Of a stretch of DNA of 64,000 nucleotides, positions 56,516-64,000 are shown one piece after another (positions within the stretch are counted from its first letter, which is position 1; each line of letters starts with the position of its first letter). A model generated the notes under the pieces. It was not told the DNA's origin. It saw nothing but the letters and a program-made list of their open reading frames with translations, and made no database searches. Origin of the DNA: Bimastos eiseni (taxonomy: Eukaryota; Annelida; Clitellata; Crassiclitellata; Lumbricidae); assembly GCA_959347315.1 (NCBI GenBank), contig OY365807.1:14179818-14243817 (forward strand), in the 5' to 3' direction. The translations under genes and the position numbers were made by a program.

Positions 56516-57063
56516 CAGAGTTCTCTATGGGTCCAATTTTCATGACCCCACCCAACCCGACCAATTAAAAATGGACCCGACCCGAATTCTACAGCCAAAT
56601 ATCTGACCCGACCCGACCCTACCCATGGTGTACGTGACCCGACACAATCCGACCCGACCCGCCTTTGTGCTAATTTTATTAATATTATTTTTCGTCAGAT
56701 TCTAATGTCGTAAAACGCATTAAAATTAGACCGCCGTATCTGATCGTAATATTGATTTGAGAGGACTTACCAGAGAAGAGTTCTGTGTAAAAAGAAACAG
56801 ACTCGGTGTTGCGCTAATTCCTTCTCCATATTCAATTTATTTGATTGTAACTGATTAAACATTATGAATAGTGATGAGTTGAAAATTAAGCTCTGCAAAA
56901 ACTTAGTGGGTGGAAAATGGGTCCGGGTTTGAAACCCGACCCAATCCGACCACCAGGATCTTGACCCAACCCGACCCGCCCCGCCTAATCTACATATATT
57001 CCTGATTCGACCCGACCTGACCCGTCGCTACTCGCGGGTCAGCCCGACCCGTGGACAACTCTG
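56516..57063. mobile_element. hAT-type non-autonomous element (548 bp) rich in CCCGA repeats
   Basis: Left CAGAGTTCTCTATGGGTCC and inverted right CAGAGTTGTCCACGGGTCG. Target octamers ATCTTTGT (56508-56515) and ATCTTCGT (57064-57071) match at 7 of 8. Both ends carry ACCCGACCCGAC-type subterminal repeats pointing in the same sense. Confidence 0.9.
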
Positions 57064-57079
57064 ATCTTCGTAGCCTGTT

Positions 57080-58138
57080 CTCTCCTGTGGATATGCGAAT
57101 TCAGTGTCCGGAATGTTTCATGCATATAACAATTTCGATGTAATTATTTATGAGCACAATATATTTCAGTTCGCATTGTAGTTTTTTGTGATGCGAACAG
57201 CGCTCCTAATGGGTCTGCGGTCAGCGCCAATAGAAATAGCGCTTCATAAATAATGTACGGAGAGCTGGTCGTGAAAACAGTCAAAATAATAATAATACGG
57301 TATGCGTATAATACTGTGACGGTGAAAGACTGCAGACGTATATATGACTCTCAGTGTCTTCATAATTGATGACTTCACCCCTTGCTAGCCGTACCCCTCT
57401 ACCTCAGTGCTTGCCTTCCGTCCCTCTTTCCCACGGATCGTTCATCTCTCCCCTTTTCCACTCGTTCCTCGACTTTCCTCCACCCGTCCGTCTGCTCGTA
57501 GGTTATCGCTGCTTCGGGAGTCGTCGGATGCCCTCGGACTTCTTCGACTCGGTCTGATTGATGTGCGACCCTCTGGGAGAGGAGGGCAAGACGGGACAAG
57601 GCAATGAAGAGCATGGCAAGCAAAGGCGATTCTATGGAATAGCGAACCATGCAGACAAGAGAAGGTAAGACAATGGAATGGATCACGAGGCAAGACAATG
57701 CAAAGGCGGTGGAAGACAACAATAGACAAAATATAGGAGTAGTCAAGTCAAGACCATACAAGGTCAGACACAGCAAGGCTATACAGGCAAGACAAGGGTA
57801 GGTCCACAGACAAGGAGAGACAAAAGAGAATCAAAGGTATGAATGTCTGGAGGATTGAAGTTTGTACTAAACCTGCATTGGATTTCACAACGAATGCCCT
57901 AACTGATCACAAGGGTAGGGTCAGCAACATCACCAATAATAATAGCCTAAGGAATTAGGCATTCGACTGGCTTACACAAGAGATGTGCTGTTAACATTTT
58001 TAGACAAATATTCTGCCGACTTTGAAAATATTATTCATGTATTGCATTTTTAATTGTTGCTATAACTGAGTCAAACCGAAGAACAATCCGGACATTTTCG
58101 ATCAACGGTTGAACAACTGCACAGAAATGCTTCTCAGC
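57080..58138. other. Intergenic; purine-rich AAGACAAG repeats 57590-57830
   Basis: GGCAAGACAA/AAGACAATG words recur. A moderately CpG-rich open stretch at 57400-57600 has no recognisable product. Confidence 0.4.
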
Positions 58139-58284
58139 CAAAGGCGGCGATCCCGGGGAGGTCTTGGGGACAATACAACACCTTTTACAGAGAGTGGACA
58201 CTTTATACGTTTGTCTCCGCCACATTTTCTACCCCTCTCATTGGGTGTCCCTCTACCTATGAAACGAGATCGTCGCCGCCTCTG
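58139..58284. mobile_element. hAT-type MITE (146 bp), second copy of the GGCGGCGATC family
   Basis: Left CAAAGGCGGCGATC and inverted right CAGAGGCGGCGACGATC. Flanks TTCTCAGC and TTTTCAGC match at 7 of 8. Internal ACCCCTCTCATTGGGT is the inverse of ACCCAATGAGAGGGGT inside the 35913-36016 copy. Confidence 0.9.
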
Positions 58285-58748
58285 TTTTCAGCCCTCGAAA
58301 CAAGCAAACAAAGATTTGCAATTCCTTGGACAATGGACAGCGCCGCCCGTGACGACCCAACACGCGCTCATAGCTACGCCACTGATAGAAAAGAGTAGGC
58401 AATTTGGAAGAGGGTGAAACAGAGAGAAAGAGATGACAAGGAAGAAGCAGGATGACTACTATTCCAGGAAAAAAGACAAATGGTACTGAAGAAAAGGAGA
58501 GTGGAGAAGCTAGGAGTAGGAAAAGAAAGCAGATGATGGACTGAGAGCAACGACTGTTGACCCTATTTACGAAACGATTTGATTAATTTATCAGAAGAGA
58601 ACCAGACAAACATAGAGACACAAAGAGGGACATAGGATGATATCTGGATGTAGCCAAGCACCCTAGTAGGCTAGGAGGCTACCAAACAGAAACTATAATA
58701 GCACACGAAATGTCAAAAAGGTCGTATATCAAATCGTTGAGGTTGAAA

Positions 58749-60022
58749 TATGGACCTGCGAGTCGCAAATTTTCCGTCGAATCGAATCAATGAAAGGGAT
58801 TGACCTCGAATCAAATCTCGAATCGGGAGCAATGGTTTGACGCGAATCGAATCAGCTGGTATGAGTTTGAGATTCATAGGGCGCATATTTGATAGCCCAA
58901 GCGTATGCTTACCACTTTAACACAGTTATCAATATATCATACATGGCACCTTTTCTGCAATTCAAGATCAGTAAAACAAAAAAACTAGGCCTAAATTAAT
59001 TAATAAAAATAAAAAGGCCCAATATTTTCTAATTAAACTTTTATTGTCCTACGTGACTTCTCTTACCATTCTGTGACCTACCTCAACTTACTTCCTCTTC
59101 TTCCATTTATGAATAGTCACGTGACTATTAATTGACATAGTCAGCGTTCATAGCTTTTGAATAGTCTTCTATCTTCGTCAACACATGTCAAGAAACAAGT
59201 ATCAAACATCAACTCAATTTTTTCCCCGTCGACAGTTTATACTGTATGTATTGTTCTCATCGACAACCTCAGAAACCTAATTTTGGTGCCACAAGAGACC
59301 TGCGTAGCCTACGCCTGTTCTGCCAACTAATTACCTTTGCAAGGCTGGACTGCCAAACACCTGTTCAGCTCAGTGCATAGACTGGCGCATTATTATGTAT
59401 AAAAACGTTCAGATGGTGTTCTGTCCATGTTGAGCAACATGTTCATTAAATTTACTCACGCACTCTAGCGCCTAAATCACACGTTTACTTATTCATGAGG
59501 TCTCTTGTGTATACAATGTCAGAATAACAAATCTGGGCTTTATCTTGCCAAGAGAAAAGCCTATGAGTTTATTTTAGAAATATTATAACGTGGTCTGCTG
59601 TTAGGGTTTATCCTGCGGCTGCATAAAATCTCTCTGACGAATAGTGACGTGAATAGCAAGTAAATCCCGCGCCACTCTAGACAACTGTGTTACAATAGAA
59701 TCATCTTTTGTACTCCTAACAAAGATTTCATCGGATTGCGTTATAGTTGTCAGCGCGTTTGTCATGCATTCAGCGTTGCGCAGCAGCCGAAGATCGGAAA
59801 GTGACGTCTGATGAGTTTAATGTCGTCACATGACATAGCAATTCAACAACCAATCCACGCACAGTAAACAGCTAAAATAATTTTATTACAAAAAGAACGC
59901 GTAGAGCAGGTGTAGAGAGCCATGATTCAAAAATATTTAGACTCATGACGTCACTTTTCCAATCGGATCGAATAGTATAGGTCCACTGGCCGTCGTGTCC
60001 AATTTGTTTTCGCAGGTCCATA
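58749..60022. mobile_element. Probable hAT-like element (1274 bp), TATGGACCTGCGA ends
   Basis: Identical 13-bp inverted ends TATGGACCTGCGA. Flanks GGTTGAAA and AGTTGGAA match at 6 of 8. The left part has repeated GAATCGAATC words. No transposase frame; it includes an 18-bp perfect palindrome centred on CACGTG at 59112-59129. Confidence 0.7.
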
Positions 60023-60725
60023 AGTTGGAATTAAGAAAGGACAAACGGAAGAAATAAAGCTATTGTAAACGTAAATGGAATGTAAATCCTCAAAATTTTA
60101 TCAGCGCCAAAAAAAGCCACGTCAGGGAGACCAGCTTATTCACCGGCGCTAAGATGAAGCAAAAGAACGAACAGACGAACGATTAATGAGTTGTCAATAT
60201 TTCTATATCTGTCGTCCTACCGTGTGTTATCTCAACAAGGCAACCTTACTGTTATTGTACTATTAACAGACGTTGTTTATCAGGCAACAGAGACTGTTGT
60301 GGGTCTCTTTTATATCCATGTCTACGACTGCAGCTGGGGATTATTTAATACCACCCAAATTTCGATATGCTCGAGATTTAACACTACCAGAACGTCTAAG
60401 CCTTACTTCGAAAAACTCGTTAATCGCTGCTGATATTACGATCGTATAGACAGGACACAGAAACAGACTGAAGAGAGCAAGAGATGTCAACATACATAGA
60501 AATGAACGAACGAACACAAAATGCCAGACATAGGCCTCCAAACAGAAGACATATATTGGCAGATAGTTAGAAACTCAGTCACGTGATCACAGTCTGAGAC
60601 GCCGCGCCGAGGCCTACAATAGCCTCTCTCTGGAGGAATTAACACGACCCACTCACTCACTGGGCCAAAAACCGTGAAATTGATGGCGAGGAGGAATGCA
60701 TCGTCTGCGTTTCCTTCATCGGCGC

Positions 60726-60883
60726 TATATAAGTGGAAGCCGCTCGAGGTCGCTTGGATTTCGCGCGCCAAACACTAAGGAACCGCGCGAGAAGTCATTA
60801 TACGCAGCTTCGGATCCAATTAGCGTTGTTTCGAGCAGCGTCAAAATAAATCGCGGAGTATCGTCGCAAGATGGCCGCCGTAG
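60726..60883 (+). promoter_or_regulatory. Candidate core promoter with TATA box and CAAGATGGCCGCC
   Basis: TATATAAG at 60726-60733 lies in a CpG-rich patch (CGCGCGCC, CCGCGCGAG). CAAGATGGCCGCC at 60867 matches the YY1-type motif common around metazoan start sites. The ATG at 60871 opens only MAAVAASDYERVS before a stop, so any coding exon would need a donor before that point; GTGTTT at 60902 is a poor one. No gene identified downstream. Confidence 0.35.
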
Positions 60884-60999
60884 CTGCTTCCGATTACGAG
60901 CGTGTTTCGTGAAACAGTCTCCCCCAGTAGGTTGGGCGGTGTGCGCCAAATCGGGTGCACTGCACCTCGTCCAGTAAGAAACAGAATAATTGATCATAT

Positions 61000-63180
61000 T
61001 TTTAAACAAAATTATTTCTAATGTAATTAGTACTAATTATAAATAACTGGCATGTTACAATCACATTATGTAGTTTTAAATCTACGTTCGAATTGTTAGA
61101 TTTTAACTGCGCAGTTAAATAATTCTTACATTTCAGAATGTCCCAACTTGAATTTATTTAGTAGGGCGTAGGGGGCCCTATACCTAAAACCGTTAGCCAA
61201 TGCGTGTTTAATTGTTGTGGGTGACAGTGGGTGAACTCATCCTCAGCTGCATCAAAATATCGAACAATAATACTCAGAAGAATACTCAGTAGGAAACTTT
61301 TAAGTTTTACTATCAGAAGAGAGTAGCAAAAGTATGGCTGTAGCTAAATTGTCAGTAAATAGCAGTTTATAAACGCTGTTCGAAGTGGTATGAATTAAAA
61401 CTGAGATGGGGCCTATTAACAAAGCCGTTGTTTTCATTAAGCAAGCAAATAAGACACGCTGAACAACTGATAGCTATGCTTGGGATCTATTTTAACCACC
61501 TCTAGGGTAAGTCCTGAAAATTAACAGGAAAGGTTGAAAACCAAATTCGAAACTAGTTCTGGGCCGGTTTGTCCGATACCTACTCAATATCAATAAATTG
61601 TCAGAAGAATATAACAAAACCGAAACCGCAGTCTCTGTTAATTAAGGAACCGCAGAGTAGCCTATACCAAAAACACGAAGGTCGGAAGGTGAATAATAAG
61701 AAGCCATGGGGATGCACATTTCTGTCAGAACCGCCAATCACTAACAACTTAGGCTGTATGGAAAGACCTAATAAGTCGTATTGCAATAATTCTGTCAATG
61801 TATGGGAATATTACCCTTCATTAGGGCCTACGTATCTGTAAAAACAAAACAAAAATTATCTAAATACGGCTATGCTATTTTATGAGCTTTCTTAGGCCTA
61901 TGCTGTAATATTTTCTGGGTTTCTAAATAAGGTCTCAGCTCTCGCCCAATGTGCACGACTATTTTTCAGCGACGCGCTCGCTATTCGCACAATCAGAAAA
62001 CTACATCCACATTGATATTTTAAGAGTCGTGAGACTCGTGACTTCGCGGTTATCATTGTAAAACTTCAAATTAGTGTATTTGTGCCAGAGTAATGTAAAG
62101 TTTGATTGATTATTGTCGTGCGCTTCGCTAAGAAATCACTAAGAAATTGCTTCCGTCGTTCTTCACCGGTTTTTTTATAGGCGCATCGGATGATCCCAAG
62201 CCCTAACACAAAATCCTCAGGAAATCACGTTAGGAATTTGATCGCAATAACAGCTGACAATTTTATCTGGTATATATATATATCAAATGTAAATGTTTTA
62301 TATATAGGCTGGTCTCACCAGAAGGAATTTCCTGTCGTGTGTCTGCTTAACGATGTACAGTCCTACCCAGTGTGCATCAATTTCAGAAGTGCCGCAAATG
62401 CAAACTTCTTTAACGAAATTAATTTGTACTTTCGCGTCGAACAGATATGACAGCAGTGCACAAATGCACGTTCATGATTGCTATATCGTTTTTCATTTCT
62501 TTTTCCCTTTGAATTGCGCTAAAGAAAGAACTTAAAATGTAGTGGCACTCCAAATTTACTGGGTGACCTTATTGATCTGTTTTGTCAATAATTATATTTC
62601 ACGTAACATTGCACTTAACAAATAAAAATTGTCGATTAAATGCTGAAGTGCTGGAAATACCATCTACAATCGAAACCTGTTTTGACAGAATCATCATTAG
62701 ATAAACTTCTTATTCGTTTTTCATGTCTTTTTGCAAATGGTTATGCCTGCCACTACTTTTCTTTGAATGTCAACAATTATCGATTTTGAATACTATAGGG
62801 CCTAGATGTTTGTCCGCCAAAAGCTATTTTTCGCTGACTGTGTATAGTGTATAGCCTACTTGTTTTCTTTTGTTATATTTTGTGTTCAAGATGTCGCTTT
62901 CAATGACATATTAGGCCTACCTCGATATATAGTATCACGTCATTTATTGGCGGTCTCGAACCTAACCATTATTTTTCTTCAATGACAGCACGCCTATCAG
63001 GCCTATCATGTATCTAAGATGTTATATCGTTGAACAATATTACGGAACGTTCAGTAAACAAGAAATGATATCGGCGAGATAAACCAATATTTTGATTATC
63101 TAATTGCATGTATTCTGACTATTGGGTTTGTCGGTTTTTATCCTATGCTCCTCGGTATATCTATAGTGGAAGCAGTAGCA
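61000..63180. other. AT-rich intergenic sequence
   Basis: Scattered TAGGCCTA palindromes (near 61.89 and 62.91 kb). Short frames only, nothing recognised. Confidence 0.4.
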
Positions 63181-63199
63181 AAGTGGGGACGTGTTAATG

Positions 63200-63270
63200 A
63201 CTGAATAGTAAAACACAGCAGTGCACGAGAAAAGAACTCGGGTTCGATGCCCGTAAGTCTCAAGGGTTGA
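63200..63270 (+). mobile_element. tRNA-like SINE fragment
   Basis: ACTCGGGTTCGATGCCCG is a good B-box/T-arm, but no full cloverleaf is present. Confidence 0.4.
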
Positions 63271-63429
63271 CTTGTCCTTCTACCTTCCTACGGGCGATGT
63301 TAAAATGAGCATCGGCAGGCTGCTGTACATTTGTCTAAATCGATTGTTGTCAATATTGAATAATCTATTCCAACTATTTCAGGTAAACCCCAATGACTTT
63401 GCAGTTTGTCATCTTGAAGTGAAAAAGCG

Positions 63430-63494
63430 ATTATTATTATTATTATTATTGTTGTTGTTGTTGTTGTTGTTGTTGTTATTATTATTATTATTAG
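63430..63494. repeat. (TTA)n/(TTG)n microsatellite
   Basis: About 20 trinucleotides, ATT then GTT then ATT. Confidence 0.95.
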
Positions 63495-63513
63495 TTTTTT
63501 GCCCTGAGGTACT

Positions 63514-64000
63514 TCATTCCCCCAAGGACTTAGAGATTACTATTATTATGCTAAAACTGTTGTCCGGATGGTCAGGCCTCGTCTTCTGGGGGTGAGGTAA
63601 AGGTGCCCTAGAAAGCCACAAGATTATAGCGTTGAATACAGATGGATAAACGCTGGAAAAGAAAGGAAGCCTCGCGCCTATCGTCACTAATGGCAGAAAT
63701 GCGAGCCCAAATTGCGTTAATAAAATCAGTAGCGGGGGGTTCAGCGGGCCCATGGTCTCAATGGCTACTGGCTGGAAAATGTGCGTGGCCGGGAGCCCTG
63801 CATACTTCAAGGTCTTGCGGCACGCCGCCTGCAGCGACGCGGAAGCGGTCTGGGGCGCTATGAAGGAGGCAGCACAGGTGTGTACTATCGTGGCGTCCCA
63901 AGCTAGGTATTTCCCGCCCGACCAGAGAATCAGAGTTGCACCATCGGGCCTTTTACCGTCCAACCGGAAGAATCCGGCCGGCTCCTTTATGCTTGATATC
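63514..64000 (-). mobile_element. Retroelement-type ORF C-terminus, open at window edge (minus strand)
   Basis: The open minus-strand frame enters from the right edge with KEPAGFFRLDGKRPDGATLI, then KYLAWDATIVHT, KYAGLPATHIFQPVAIETMG. This resembles a C-terminal domain seen in many multicopy invertebrate reverse-transcriptase proteins (DGKRPDGxTLxPW..WDVTxxDT..HxFxPVAxETxG). The PD..D spacing could be a PD-(D/E)XK-type nuclease core, which is inference. The last 40 or so residues run into non-homologous sequence and a stop, so the copy is probably truncated. Confidence 0.7.

Overview
This is eukaryotic (animal) genomic DNA: AT-rich, with long introns, canonical GT-AG splice sites, many microsatellites, decayed LINEs and many short hAT-like transposons. 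LINE fragments resembling L2/CR1 types, tRNA-like SINEs and a NHERF-type scaffold gene point to a marine invertebrate. A deuterostome such as an echinoderm or hemichordate is my guess, at low confidence.

Region 1 (about 1.3-26.5 kb, + strand) holds the one host gene I can reconstruct: a Na+/H+-exchanger-regulatory-factor (NHERF1/2, EBP50) type scaffold. Eight coding exons join in a continuous frame (1368-1779, 4750-5133, 6243-6620, 7914-7948, 19480-19509, 21289-21597, 24395-24481, 25681-25917) and predict 623 residues: three class I PDZ domains, two micro-exons, an acidic and charged-helix segment, and a C-terminal ezrin/radixin/moesin-binding tail ending in DLFQKL. PDZ exons 2 and 3 are a tandem genomic duplication of about 1.5 kb. 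Both are phase 1-1, so they could be used together or alternatively. The introns hold minisatellites (one with higher-order structure), SINE/LINE pieces, hAT elements and a seemingly identical 426-bp tandem duplication at 17.3-18.2 kb.

Region 2 (26.5-32 kb) is intergenic: a decayed LINE on the minus strand, an AT microsatellite and a short promoter-like cluster (CCAAT, CRE, E2F-like) near 30.74 kb.

Region 3 (about 32.3-34.6 kb) is the least explained stretch. It is a mosaic of interspersed repeat blocks that I cannot assign to a known family. One block occurs six times with a shared open frame and splice-acceptor-like sequence. A second occurs four times, with a GGTGGCCG box exactly 21 nt before a small hairpin whose stem shows compensatory changes.

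Region 4 (35.4-64 kb) is repeat-dominated: hAT-like elements with 8-bp target duplications (one nested inside another), LINE remnants (36.7, 40.2-41.0 and 42.0 kb, and a retroelement-type ORF running off the right edge on the minus strand), large simple repeats, and three weak candidate first exons or promoters (44.3, 49.0 and 60.7 kb). I found no complete host gene there. The string AGGCCT, common from 29 kb onward, seems absent from the first 28 kb.
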